The notes under the pieces were generated by a model, which did not search any database, was not told where the DNA came from, and saw nothing but the letters and a program-made list of their open reading frames with translations. From positions 62,001-126,000 of the forward strand of contig NZ_AYYY01000025.1 in NCBI RefSeq assembly GCF_001436295.1: DNA of 64,000 nucleotides, given 5' to 3'. The translations under genes were made by a program, and so were the position numbers. This DNA comes from Paucilactobacillus vaccinostercus DSM 20634. GTDB lineage: Bacteria > Bacillota > Bacilli > Lactobacillales > Lactobacillaceae. Below are positions 8,741 through 17,790 of the stretch, piece by piece (the stretch's first letter is position 1; each line of letters begins with the position of its first letter).

Positions 8741-10220
8741 CCTCCCTCTTCGTATGCCAGAGAGTGTGGTTTAAAATGTCAGAAATAAAGAGAATGAATA
8801 CAAGATCTAGACTCAAAGGGGCCATAAATAAATGTTTGGCTAAATCCGCATCACCATCCCCGATGACCGAAATGATCGGTACAAAAACGACCACCGTCAT
8901 ACATCCTAAAACGAGGCAAAAGCGGAGAATTCCTTGATACCGATGTTGCCGAAAGTCTACGTACGCTCCCACCGCATAGACGGTAATGAAGCCCACTACT
9001 AGTAAGCAAATAAAAGCGAACTTGCCTGGGAAAAAGGCCCCGACATACGAGCTATACAACACAAAATATTTAGTTTGCGCCCCAGCGCGATGGCCGGCGC
9101 CACGGGTGTAATCGCCAACCGCCTTTACCTGAGTAACCATCATATCCTTGGCCGCTAAATCCATTAAATTCATAAACTGCCGTTGATTTTTTAAATAATA
9201 TTTTGTAATCCAAACAATATTCATTTTGGATAATAATCTTTTTTGAACTAATTTTCCGGTTGGTTTGACTGCATCAAATTGCTTAGCGTAGTAGTTTTGT
9301 GATCGCATAAGCGCAAATTCCTCATCCAATCCCTGCTGCTTAATTTTCTTACTTGGATCCTGTGTTTCCACCAGCACCCCATGTGTAAACGATTGAAACA
9401 TATTGATATTATTAAAATCTGAATTAATGGCCAGATAGGTCAGCACTCCAGAAGCTAAGATACCAGCAATTCCGATTGCTACCATAATTTTTTGAACCTT
9501 CACATGTGATAAAAAGAATAGACCGATGGCGATAACAGTGTAACTCAATGCAAGTGGTGCATTTTGTTGTTTACTGGTAATCATTAAAATAGTACTGACA
9601 AAAAACAGTAGCAGTGCTGGCCACCGTCTTTTGTAGCATTTCTTTACCAATAACATAATGGCCGCAAATGCATACATTGTGGCAATCAACATTTCGGATT
9701 CTCCAAAAAAGGAGTTGAAATACAATGTGAAAGATGAATCCGCAAAAATGACAACGACTAGTACCGCAATCACGTAACTACTGATTTTCCGGAATGGATA
9801 CGTCAACGATTTTGCGAGCAAATACACCGCACCCAAGAAAAAAACGTAGTACACCGCGCCCATAAAACGCAAGTCGAACACCGATCTACTATAAAATAAC
9901 TTATTTAACAACAAGGCAAAACGAACAAATAATGACTGTGATGACATCACAACCGTATTATTTTCATTAAAATATTTAAAAATTCCAAATTTAGTGATCA
10001 CGTAGTCTAAAAACTGACTATGTGATGACGGTAATCGATAAATTCCATTACTTAAAATTGCCCGGTAAAAATCCCCATTGTCGGCCAATCCGTGAATCGG
10101 TGGTACGAATAGTAAAATACCGCTAATAATCGCCGCCAATACTAACGCAACGGTTGCTGGTGATACGTATCTAGTTACTAAACGCCCTTTATTTTTAATC
10201 CAATTATTCAAGCCAACCAT
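8724..10220 (-). CDS. pssA: polytopic membrane protein, WsfD/GT-C-like (PssA-like)
   Basis: A protein of 498 residues with about ten membrane helices. The first extracytoplasmic loop has DNGDFYR (about residues 47-53), an acidic loop motif of the kind seen in GT-C type glycosyltransferases and in the WsfD-like family. It follows the GH8-like gene by two bases and overlaps the DUF2334 gene. In the Listeria-type layout this is the pssA position. The ATG at 10220 has AAGG directly against it, so a TTG nine bases downstream (10211) with GGATGG in front is a possible real start. Substrate unknown. Confidence 0.6.
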   Translation of the reverse strand: MVGLNNWIKNKGRLVTRYVSPATVALVLAAIISGILLFVPPIHGLADNGDFYRAILSNGIYRLPSSHSQFLDYVITKFGIFKYFNENNTVVMSSQSLFVRFALLLNKLFYSRSVFDLRFMGAVYYVFFLGAVYLLAKSLTYPFRKISSYVIAVLVVVIFADSSFTLYFNSFFGESEMLIATMYAFAAIMLLVKKCYKRRWPALLLFFVSTILMITSKQQNAPLALSYTVIAIGLFFLSHVKVQKIMVAIGIAGILASGVLTYLAINSDFNNINMFQSFTHGVLVETQDPSKKIKQQGLDEEFALMRSQNYYAKQFDAVKPTGKLVQKRLLSKMNIVWITKYYLKNQRQFMNLMDLAAKDMMVTQVKAVGDYTRGAGHRAGAQTKYFVLYSSYVGAFFPGKFAFICLLVVGFITVYAVGAYVDFRQHRYQGILRFCLVLGCMTVVVFVPIISVIGDGDADLAKHLFMAPLSLDLVFILFISDILNHTLWHTKREGEQHD

Positions 10221-10222
10221 CC

Positions 10223-11344
10223 TTAATATAATGAAGCTAAAAGTGCAACCAGGTTGTTAAACGAATAAGCATCCTTAGTCTGCATATCTCCCAACGCCCC
10301 ATAAATTATTGAATCTTTATCAGTCACTTGTGATTGCAAAACAAGCGCCATCGCCCGTTGGTAATTCTGCCTATCATTCTCGTTGGCAAAGATCATTGCT
10401 GCCAGAGCATAATTAGCCGCAGACTGTCCTCGATCGACAATGACCCCCGTCACCGAGTAACCGTTACTTAAATCATGCTGTTTCACCCGTTGTTTCAGCC
10501 ATGTTAAAGTATGCGAATTTAATTGATGAACCTCGGAAAGATGTAACATTGTTTCCAAATTCTCGGACATATTTAAGTTGGCAGTACTATATTTCTTAGT
10601 CTTCCAATCATAGCTAGCACTATACAGTGGGAACGCATCACCCAGATAACCGTTTTTGACAAGCTTCAGTTGCCGTGCGTAGGCAACTTTGTCACTAGCC
10701 GTTGTTTTTTCAAAATAGTGCAGCGTTAATAGGTCGTAGTAGGCCAGTGAACTCGTTGTACTTTTTTGATGAGTGTGGCTGTCGTAAAAATCACTGACTT
10801 GACCACCACTAATCACATTACGTTTCAGCAAGGCAAACCGCTTAGCTGCCTCATACCGATAACGATGACTATGTGTTAATTGTGCATACAACTGTAATGA
10901 TCTAATAATTCGTAGATCATCCAAAGTGGCATTCACGTGGTATTGCTTACCATTAGCATGGTCAACACGATAGCTGAATTGTTCGCCCTGATCAAATTGC
11001 TTTTTTGTTAGTCGGTAAAACTCTCGAAACTGGCGGTATTGATGGGTTTGGGCTAAATACTCTAACCACAATCCTGAAGACTCAGACAACATTTCGTGAC
11101 CCGTTGCCACATTCTTTTGATGCGCAACCTTTCGAAAGTTCGTATAGATACCACCTTGATGGACCATTTTATGCGCGACAAAATGATCCAACCGCTTTTG
11201 TTGCGCTTTGAAAAATGGCGATTGTTGGTGCGTCACAATCTGCCTCATATTTCCCTTTGGCATGGTGACTTGTGCTCTCTTCTGACAACCCACGAGGCTC
11301 ATCATAACCACCATTATCACTAATAGTAACCCGCTTTTTTTCAT
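10223..11344 (-). CDS. pssZ: GH8-like glycosidase lipoprotein (PssZ/BcsZ-like)
   Basis: A lipoprotein of 373 residues: hydrophobic signal with lipobox LVGC (Cys20). The mature part is an alpha-helical (alpha/alpha)6-type sequence resembling glycoside hydrolase family 8. LSES at 86-89 fits the SEG region that holds the general acid (Glu88), and LDD (141-143) fits the conserved aspartate region. Cellulose and Pss systems carry such a hydrolase, which trims or disperses the polymer (BcsZ, PssZ). It is the first gene of the six-gene operon and is divergent from wecB. Sequence similarity to GH8 is judged by eye, so enzyme activity is a prediction. Confidence 0.7.
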   Translation of the reverse strand: MKKSGLLLVIMVVMMSLVGCQKRAQVTMPKGNMRQIVTHQQSPFFKAQQKRLDHFVAHKMVHQGGIYTNFRKVAHQKNVATGHEMLSESSGLWLEYLAQTHQYRQFREFYRLTKKQFDQGEQFSYRVDHANGKQYHVNATLDDLRIIRSLQLYAQLTHSHRYRYEAAKRFALLKRNVISGGQVSDFYDSHTHQKSTTSSLAYYDLLTLHYFEKTTASDKVAYARQLKLVKNGYLGDAFPLYSASYDWKTKKYSTANLNMSENLETMLHLSEVHQLNSHTLTWLKQRVKQHDLSNGYSVTGVIVDRGQSAANYALAAMIFANENDRQNYQRAMALVLQSQVTDKDSIIYGALGDMQTKDAYSFNNLVALLASLY

Positions 11345-11375
11345 ACTAATCTATCCATTAAAATATCTGCTCCCA

Positions 11376-11407
11376 ACGTATACGTATCTACTATTGACTG
11401 TATTATA
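11376..11407 (-). promoter_or_regulatory. candidate promoter and palindrome for the pss operon
   Basis: The 135-base gap between the divergent pssZ and wecB genes has a TATAAT on the minus strand at 11402-11407 facing pssZ. Its -35 is weak: a TTGATA is present but only 12 bases away. Between it and the gene lies a perfect 10-base palindrome ACGTATACGT (11376-11385). On the plus strand TTGACT (11394-11399) could serve wecB, but I see no good -10 for it. Confidence 0.35.
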
Positions 11408-11479
11408 CTTTAATTACCATATCAAGAAGTTAAGGTAAGTTACTGCCTTAATCTGTAATTATGAGGAAGGAATTTAGTC

Positions 11480-12619
11480 ATGAAAAAACTAAAAGTAATG
11501 TCAATCTTCGGGACACGTCCCGAGGCCATCAAAATGGCCCCCGTTATCCAGCAAATCGAACGTGAACCAACACTCGAAAATGTGATTGTTGTCTCCGCCC
11601 AGCATCGAGAAATGTTAGACCAAGTTTTACACATTTTCAAGATCCAACCGGATTTCGATCTTAATATTATGAAGCAAGGTCAAACATTAACCGATATCAC
11701 CGTTAATGTACTCACCGAGATGAACAGCGTCTTCGAACAAGTTCGCCCAGATATCGTCTTAGTCCATGGTGATACCTCGACCACCTTCGCGGCGAGCTTG
11801 AGCGCTTTCTATCATCAAATTCCGGTGGGACACGTGGAAGCTGGATTACGGACGTGGAATAAACAATCACCATTTCCCGAAGAACTTAACCGCCAAGTTA
11901 CTGATGACATTGCCGATCTATACTTCGCACCCACAAAACTCAGTGCAGCGAACTTACGCAAAGAAAACCATGCTGCCGAACATATTTTTATTACCGGTAA
12001 TACGGCGATCGATGCCCTCAAGGAAACCGTCTCAAAGGACTATCACCATGATGTTTTATCTCAAATTAATCCTCAGCACCGGATCATTCTCGTCACAATG
12101 CATCGTCGTGAAAACCAAGGAGCCCCGATGGCCCGCACCTTCCAGGCAATTCGCGATGTTGTTGACCAAAATGATGACGTCGAAATTATTTTCCCCGTTC
12201 ATCTCAATCCCCGTGTTCAACAAACTGCTGATCAGATTTTAGGTGATGATCCTAAAATTCACCTCATCGATCCACTAGATGTCGTTGATTTTCACAATTT
12301 AGCGGCCCGTAGTTACTTTATTATGACCGATTCAGGCGGTGTTCAAGAAGAGGCACCTTCCCTTGGAAAGCCAGTCTTAGTTCTGCGTGACACAACAGAA
12401 CGGCCTGAAGGTATCGAAGCCGGCACCCTTAAACTGGTGGGAACTGATCCACAAATAATTACGCAAACCATGCAAGCGCTCCTAACTGATGATCATCTCT
12501 ATCAAGCCATGGCAACTGCCAAAAATCCGTACGGCGATGGATTTGCTGCACAACACATTATTGCGGCGATTAAGTATCACTTCAAGATCACCGCTACTTT
12601 ACCACCATTATTTGAATAA
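11480..12619 (+). CDS. wecB: UDP-N-acetylglucosamine 2-epimerase (non-hydrolysing)
   Basis: Interconverts UDP-GlcNAc and UDP-ManNAc in the cytoplasm. The 379-residue length is usual. Family motifs are clear: FGTRPEAIKMAPV at the N-terminus, HVEAGLRT near residue 119, HRREN near 213, and SGGVQEEAPSLGKPVL near 289 followed by TERPEG. The start has GAGGAAGG nine bases upstream. It is the only plus-strand gene inside the exopolysaccharide locus and has its own terminator. It may therefore be separately controlled while supplying UDP-ManNAc to the Pss-type synthase; UDP-ManNAc is also used for teichoic acid linkage units, so a housekeeping role is possible. Confidence 0.93.
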   Translation: MKKLKVMSIFGTRPEAIKMAPVIQQIEREPTLENVIVVSAQHREMLDQVLHIFKIQPDFDLNIMKQGQTLTDITVNVLTEMNSVFEQVRPDIVLVHGDTSTTFAASLSAFYHQIPVGHVEAGLRTWNKQSPFPEELNRQVTDDIADLYFAPTKLSAANLRKENHAAEHIFITGNTAIDALKETVSKDYHHDVLSQINPQHRIILVTMHRRENQGAPMARTFQAIRDVVDQNDDVEIIFPVHLNPRVQQTADQILGDDPKIHLIDPLDVVDFHNLAARSYFIMTDSGGVQEEAPSLGKPVLVLRDTTERPEGIEAGTLKLVGTDPQIITQTMQALLTDDHLYQAMATAKNPYGDGFAAQHIIAAIKYHFKITATLPPLFE

Positions 12620-12627
12620 TTAAAAAT

Positions 12628-12668
12628 AGGACTGTATAACTCACACAAAAGATAAGTTATACAGTCCT
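12628..12668. terminator. bidirectional terminator between wecB and the GT-C gene
   Basis: A perfect 14-base inverted repeat, AGGACTGTATAACT (12628-12641) and AGTTATACAGTCCT (12655-12668), lies between the convergent stop codons. It is flanked by AT-rich sequence usable as a T tract in both directions. Confidence 0.88.
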
Positions 12669-12673
12669 TTAAT

Positions 12674-14521
12674 TTAAATATGGTTTACTTTCACTAATTT
12701 ATGCTTGGTCACCCGATATAGGCCCGTCTTAAAGTGCTGATGATAAACCTTGTTCGTCATCACTGTAAACGTCCGATGCCACTCGGGAATCGCAATATAA
12801 TCATACTGCTGCGTCACTGCTTTAAATTCTTTGGCGCTCATCATGAAATTTTCCTGTCCTGTTACCTGATCAGAAAAGAAATAGTAGCGTCCAACATAGC
12901 CAGCATAGTAATCCCCAACATCATTAGCATGGGGATCCACCAGTAAGATTTTAGTATGATTGTACTGCTTACTTTGTCGTGCAATTTTTCGCATCTGTAC
13001 CGGTAACTCATTATTCCCAATCGAATTATTATATTCAATACCGTTAATCTCGGAAAACATTAAAATAATCGAAAAAATCATTAACACAAACGTTGCAATC
13101 TGATACATATTTTTCGTAAAAATCGAGCTAAAGGATCTTATACTCCGTTTCTCGATTCGTTGTTCGTATAAACAATCATCCATCGTGACTAAAAGTACCA
13201 TAGCTCCGAGTAACAGACTCAAAATAACAATGCTCGACATATATCGTTCTAACCCATCCAACAAGATGGCTTCTGCGTACGGCATTGAGACAACGTACAT
13301 CGCAAATAAACTAATATAATATGCAATAAAAGTAATATCCAATACAATCAAAGTGGTCAGCAACTGGTTTTTATGATGTAGCCACCATCTCACCACTAAC
13401 CAGCCAACCAGTAATCCGACATTGATAAGAATCACACCACGGGGTGATAGCGACCCAAAATTTAAAATATGATCAACAAAGTGTTTGCCGATCTTAAAAA
13501 TGACGGTGTGATCCTCCCCCGACAGCTGTTTAGAGTAGGCTTGCGTACTAATTTGGTGTTTTGACACTCCTGAAAACGTCTGGTGCACATGTTGTTGCCA
13601 CCACATAAATGGCAGTACCCCAACGCCAACCCCCAGTCCCGTCGCAAGTATTGCCCGGGGAATACGCCAACGCCATTTTTGCTGGCCATACTTCAAAATA
13701 CAGTACAAATAATAGAACGCAATCATCGCAACGAAGAACCCACCTGAATTTTTAACGAGCAGGAGCGCGTTGACAAACAACATTACATGGCCGAATTGGA
13801 GCCAGGGGTGCTCACGATACGCATAGACACCGGCAATTGCGGCGGCAGTTAGCACGGGTAACACATAATCGACCAGCAGATTATTCATGCGAATTGCAAT
13901 ATTAAATACGTTGGTAATTGTAATGACAAAGCACAACGTAAATGACATTAATCCACGAGTGCGATCTCGCACAACGGCAAAAGTCGCATATAGGCATGCC
14001 CAAATCAGAATAAACTGACCCAGTAACATCGTGCCATCGCTAAATCCAACCCACTTAACTAAGTTAGTCATCATTAATGCCATTTCCGGCGGATAGGACG
14101 TAAACGAAATAAGTGGATCGCTTGCCGTTGGGAGATGCCCCTCGAAGGTTAAAAACTTCACGATTAACGCCCAATGTGAGTAGTTATCATAATGGATCAG
14201 GGGACTCGCATAAAGCACCTTCCCTAGGAGTAATCCTAGCAAGATCATCCACACATCAAAGTAATGCAGTTCTTCAAACCGTACTCGGCCAATGTTAAAC
14301 ATTAGTAAAATCATCCGGATAATAAATAAACTACATCCCAGAAAGGCTACTAATTGAATTCCTAAATTAAGCTGGTTGAACATTGCCATAACATACAGTA
14401 TCAGAACTTGGAGCAACATTGCCGAAATCCATGAAAGGTAACGGAGTACGCCAAATGACCGCAGTGTGCCGACAAAGCCAACTAACGAAACGAGATAAAT
14501 CAAAAGTCCAATTATTGACAC
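12674..14521 (-). CDS. large polytopic membrane glycosyltransferase-like protein (GT-C type)
   Basis: A protein of 615 residues with about 12 membrane helices and a soluble C-terminal part of roughly 120 residues. The first large outer loop carries HYDNYSHW (about 109-116), an acidic loop motif typical of GT-C enzymes that use polyprenyl-phosphate sugars. GTG start at 14521 with GGGAGG eight bases upstream. It ends the three-gene unit begun by a polyprenyl-phosphate-sugar synthase with GtrA domain. That pairing suggests it transfers a lipid-carried sugar onto the exopolysaccharide or a cell-wall polymer outside the membrane. Assignment is by architecture, and no close family name is claimed. 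Confidence 0.6.
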   Translation of the reverse strand: MSIIGLLIYLVSLVGFVGTLRSFGVLRYLSWISAMLLQVLILYVMAMFNQLNLGIQLVAFLGCSLFIIRMILLMFNIGRVRFEELHYFDVWMILLGLLLGKVLYASPLIHYDNYSHWALIVKFLTFEGHLPTASDPLISFTSYPPEMALMMTNLVKWVGFSDGTMLLGQFILIWACLYATFAVVRDRTRGLMSFTLCFVITITNVFNIAIRMNNLLVDYVLPVLTAAAIAGVYAYREHPWLQFGHVMLFVNALLLVKNSGGFFVAMIAFYYLYCILKYGQQKWRWRIPRAILATGLGVGVGVLPFMWWQQHVHQTFSGVSKHQISTQAYSKQLSGEDHTVIFKIGKHFVDHILNFGSLSPRGVILINVGLLVGWLVVRWWLHHKNQLLTTLIVLDITFIAYYISLFAMYVVSMPYAEAILLDGLERYMSSIVILSLLLGAMVLLVTMDDCLYEQRIEKRSIRSFSSIFTKNMYQIATFVLMIFSIILMFSEINGIEYNNSIGNNELPVQMRKIARQSKQYNHTKILLVDPHANDVGDYYAGYVGRYYFFSDQVTGQENFMMSAKEFKAVTQQYDYIAIPEWHRTFTVMTNKVYHQHFKTGLYRVTKHKLVKVNHI

Positions 14522-14541
14522 GTTGTTTTCCTCCCGGTCGT

Positions 14542-16518
14542 TTAATTACGCGTAGTAAAAATACTAAGTTTACGCTGCAGTTGCTTAAGTCGTAACGTAA
14601 AATTCATATTCAATTCATCAAACGGGGTGATCCAAGAATCCTGTTCTTTCGGCAACATGCCACTTTCTCCATCATAGACAAGATGTAAAAAGTAGTTACG
14701 ATCCTTGAAGCTCGTGGTGGTCACCACCGCCCCCAAATTCGTCTGCTCCCGATCCTTTGTTTGCCGGACTATCGTGCCACTAAACTGAACCTTGGTTTGA
14801 TCGCGGTGCCAAAGAACCCCCGTAAAATGGGTTTGCACCGCAAGCTCAATACGTGGATCAACAGTCACAAACGAAAGGCCAGTTTCGGAAATATCATTAG
14901 TCCGAATGGGGATCGATTGTGCTTGTCCATCGATGCTTATCTCGCCATTAAATTTGCGAACGAAGCGTTCATTTTGGCGATAAATTGTTCTCCCCAGCGA
15001 AATGAAGAGGCAAAAGCTGAGATTAATGAAGTGCATCAGTAACCAAAACGTGATGACACTCCCGACAATGATTTCAGATCCCCACTTACCGTAGTTAAAT
15101 TTTATAATGGCAACAAGCGTGGTCAGCCACATTAACAGATACGGCAAAATATACAGAAGATCCCGCTTGGTAGCCTTGCTATTTTTATTAGTCACCTTAA
15201 ACTTCTTGGCTTTAATCCGTAGAGTTTGCAATAACACCGGTAAAAAGAGGTACGGTGCAAAAAAAGTTTCCTGCACTTCTCCCCAACGTTCATTTCGAAT
15301 TTTGCTGGACGCATCCCCCAAAACCACGTGAAGGAGAAAATACCCGGGGGCCCAGACGATCATCAAAATCCAGAAGTTAGCATACACAACTTGGAATTTA
15401 AAAAGCGCATATAAAATCGGAGCCGCAATATAAATCAGCCGGCGTAAAAAGGACCACCAGTACAAATAAGTATTGATGAGCACAATTCGGTTTAAAAATG
15501 GAATCCGTGGATTCGTAAAAATATGAATATTGCGGCAACTTTGAATAACGCCTCGCGCCCACCGTGTCCGCTGTTTGACAACTCCCTTAATATCCACCGG
15601 TGTAATACCACTGGATTGAGGGTTAGCAGTTGCCAAGCTCGCGTACCCGGCAATGTTGATTTTGGCCCCTAACTCAAAATCTTCCGTCAGGGTATCCGTT
15701 GGAAACCAACCAACTTCTTTAACTGCCTGCCGTAAAAACATTGCATTCGATCCCGTAAATAACGCAATTTTATTGTAGCCATTTAAAACATTGACGTCGC
15801 GCGAGAAGAAATCCTGTTCATTAGCCACAATTTTTTCTGAAAACAAATTAAATTGAAAGATATCAGCATTGTAAAAACTCTGGGGTGTCTGAACAAACCC
15901 CAATGGCTGTGTATTTGAATCAACGGATTGTTGGCGTAAATTGTCGACAAATAAGGGAACCGTATCGGCCAGAAAACCGGAAAATGGAATCATATCTGCA
16001 TCAAAAATTGCAAATAACGGTGCATGCAATTGCGCTAAGGCATGGTTAATATTTCCCGATTTCGCCTTCTTGTTGCCGGTCATTCCAATATAATCAACAT
16101 GATATTGACGTGCTAATCGGGCCACTTCTGGTCGATTACCATCATCACATAAGACAATATGAACGCGGGCCTTATCTGGGTAATCGATAAACGTCGCGGC
16201 GTTAACCGTTTTTTTTAGCAAAGCAACATCTTCATTGTGCGTCACAATCAGGATGTCGACATCTGGTAGCGGCTGTGACAGATCATATTCGGGGATGGTA
16301 ATTGTTTGCCGATGTCGATCTTCCATCAAGCGTAAAATAATCAGCACATAAGCCGTCAAATTCGACACGATTTCACTAATCACCAAGGCTAACGCAAAAA
16401 TTAGGACGCCAATATGGGTATGCCATGGAATGGTAAACAACACGCGCCAAAGTAAATACAGTACTGAAAGAACAATGGCAAAAATGTACATCACTTTTCG
16501 TTTTCTACTTAATCCCAT
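14542..16518 (-). CDS. BcsA-like GT2 synthase with C-terminal PilZ c-di-GMP-binding domain
   Basis: A cellulose-synthase-like enzyme of 658 residues. Two N-terminal helices are followed by a GT-A domain with CDDG (124-127), DAD (173-175), FTGS (254-257), TED (278-280) and QRTRW (316-320), then about five membrane helices. The C-terminal PilZ domain (about 510-625) keeps both ligand motifs: RQNER (514-518, RxxxR) and DISETG (542-547, DxSxxG), 23 residues apart as in active receptors. It overlaps the GT2-GtrA gene by 14 bases. No BcsB gene is adjacent; the only BcsB-like protein is in the neighbouring pss operon. It may make a second polymer or work with the Pss machinery. The product sugar cannot be read from sequence. 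Confidence 0.85.
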   Translation of the reverse strand: MGLSRKRKVMYIFAIVLSVLYLLWRVLFTIPWHTHIGVLIFALALVISEIVSNLTAYVLIILRLMEDRHRQTITIPEYDLSQPLPDVDILIVTHNEDVALLKKTVNAATFIDYPDKARVHIVLCDDGNRPEVARLARQYHVDYIGMTGNKKAKSGNINHALAQLHAPLFAIFDADMIPFSGFLADTVPLFVDNLRQQSVDSNTQPLGFVQTPQSFYNADIFQFNLFSEKIVANEQDFFSRDVNVLNGYNKIALFTGSNAMFLRQAVKEVGWFPTDTLTEDFELGAKINIAGYASLATANPQSSGITPVDIKGVVKQRTRWARGVIQSCRNIHIFTNPRIPFLNRIVLINTYLYWWSFLRRLIYIAAPILYALFKFQVVYANFWILMIVWAPGYFLLHVVLGDASSKIRNERWGEVQETFFAPYLFLPVLLQTLRIKAKKFKVTNKNSKATKRDLLYILPYLLMWLTTLVAIIKFNYGKWGSEIIVGSVITFWLLMHFINLSFCLFISLGRTIYRQNERFVRKFNGEISIDGQAQSIPIRTNDISETGLSFVTVDPRIELAVQTHFTGVLWHRDQTKVQFSGTIVRQTKDREQTNLGAVVTTTSFKDRNYFLHLVYDGESGMLPKEQDSWITPFDELNMNFTLRLKQLQRKLSIFTTRN

Positions 16519-17596
16519 GAGGTCCCTCTCCGCAGAAAATCAGCCGCTTTTGAATTTGATAACTCACTAAAAAGAGACCGAAATCTACAATCATTTTCGC
16601 AGCCGTTGAAATCAGGCCACTATTAACAACGACCATCAGTATCTGGGTTAATCCGTGCGTTAAATAACCCGAAACAATCATTTGAACACACATCAATGCA
16701 AAATATTTAACTAACGTTGCGTGCCCTTCATTATTGAAGACGAGTTTATGGTTGATCATATAGTTGGCGATGGAAGAAAGTAGGCGCGCGATTACGGTCG
16801 CCCCCATAATGCTATCCAGTGAGTAGCTCTTCGTCAGCCACACAATCAATGTGTATAACACAATATCAATTAGAAACGACGCTGCCCCACTCAGTGCAAA
16901 CTTAACGAACCGCAGGTAAATCGACAGTGAATCTCGAATAACCCGAAAATGAGAGGCCCGATTACTGTCAATATAGATCGTTTGAATTGGTTGCTCAAGC
17001 ACAGCAACATCTTTTTTTCTGGTTTGTAGTAGCATTTCAAATTCAAAGGCGTAACGTTCACCGGTAAATGCTAATGCATCACGGGCATAGGTCGCCGGGA
17101 TAACCCTTAATCCAGTCTGAGTATCCGTAATTTTAAGCCCTGTTAGTTTTCTGACAAGCGATTCCGTTAGCTGATTACCAAACCGACTGCGCCAAGGAAT
17201 ATCAGTTGGAAATGTCCGAACCCCCAGGATAAGGCTCTGTGGCTGGCGCTGAAACAAGGCAATACATCGATTAACATCCGCAACCGTGTGTTGCCCGTCC
17301 GAATCCATCGTTGCAATCCCCACTATATCGTCCTGTTCAAGGAGATATCGGAACCCCGTTTTAAGTGCCTCACCCTTTCCGCGATTATACTGATGATGTA
17401 ATACCTTCACTCGTGACCCAAACTGGCCTAAAATTTCATTAAAAATTGTTTGTGACTCGCTACCATCGTCAACAACCACAATCGGTGTCTTACCTGTCTC
17501 ACTATGTACTAATTCTGTAATAATCTCAATCAAATGTTGATCTGGATCAAGCGCCGGAATTAAAATTGCGACGGTCCTTGGTGTTGTCTTTTGCAT
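16505..17596 (-). CDS. GT2 polyprenyl-phosphate sugar synthase fused to GtrA domain
   Basis: A dolichyl-phosphate-mannose-synthase-like GT2 domain (about 5-215; VVDDGS, MDSDGQH) transfers a sugar from a nucleotide donor to a lipid carrier. A GtrA-type domain with four membrane helices (about 225-345) probably flips the lipid-linked sugar. The open frame extends to 17731, but ATG at 17596 is chosen because GGAGGAGA lies just upstream; this gives 363 residues. It is the first gene of a three-gene unit with the PilZ synthase and the GT-C-like protein. A TATAAT on the minus strand at 17675-17680 is a possible promoter with a poor -35. The sugar is unknown. Confidence 0.8.
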   Translation of the reverse strand: MQKTTPRTVAILIPALDPDQHLIEIITELVHSETGKTPIVVVDDGSESQTIFNEILGQFGSRVKVLHHQYNRGKGEALKTGFRYLLEQDDIVGIATMDSDGQHTVADVNRCIALFQRQPQSLILGVRTFPTDIPWRSRFGNQLTESLVRKLTGLKITDTQTGLRVIPATYARDALAFTGERYAFEFEMLLQTRKKDVAVLEQPIQTIYIDSNRASHFRVIRDSLSIYLRFVKFALSGAASFLIDIVLYTLIVWLTKSYSLDSIMGATVIARLLSSIANYMINHKLVFNNEGHATLVKYFALMCVQMIVSGYLTHGLTQILMVVVNSGLISTAAKMIVDFGLFLVSYQIQKRLIFCGEGPHGIK

Positions 17597-17756
17597 ACGA
17601 TCTCCTCCGATTAAGTACTCACTGTGCGTTTTCTTCAACGCAATTTGGTCGTCTCGCCGAACCCCGTATATACGATTATACAATAGTCGGGGGGCAAAAA
17701 ACGCCTCTGACCACACAAAGTTAAAGTTCACAGTAAAAATTGGATTTAGATCGACC

Positions 17757-17789
17757 CAAAAACCGCCAACACCTAATCGTGTTGACGGT
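17757..17789 (-). terminator. intrinsic terminator after the YiiX-like gene
   Basis: On the minus strand ACCGTCAACAC pairs with GTGTTGGCGGT (one G-U pair) around the loop GATTAG, followed by a run of T. It begins two bases after the stop codon. Confidence 0.85.
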
Positions 17790-17790
17790 C

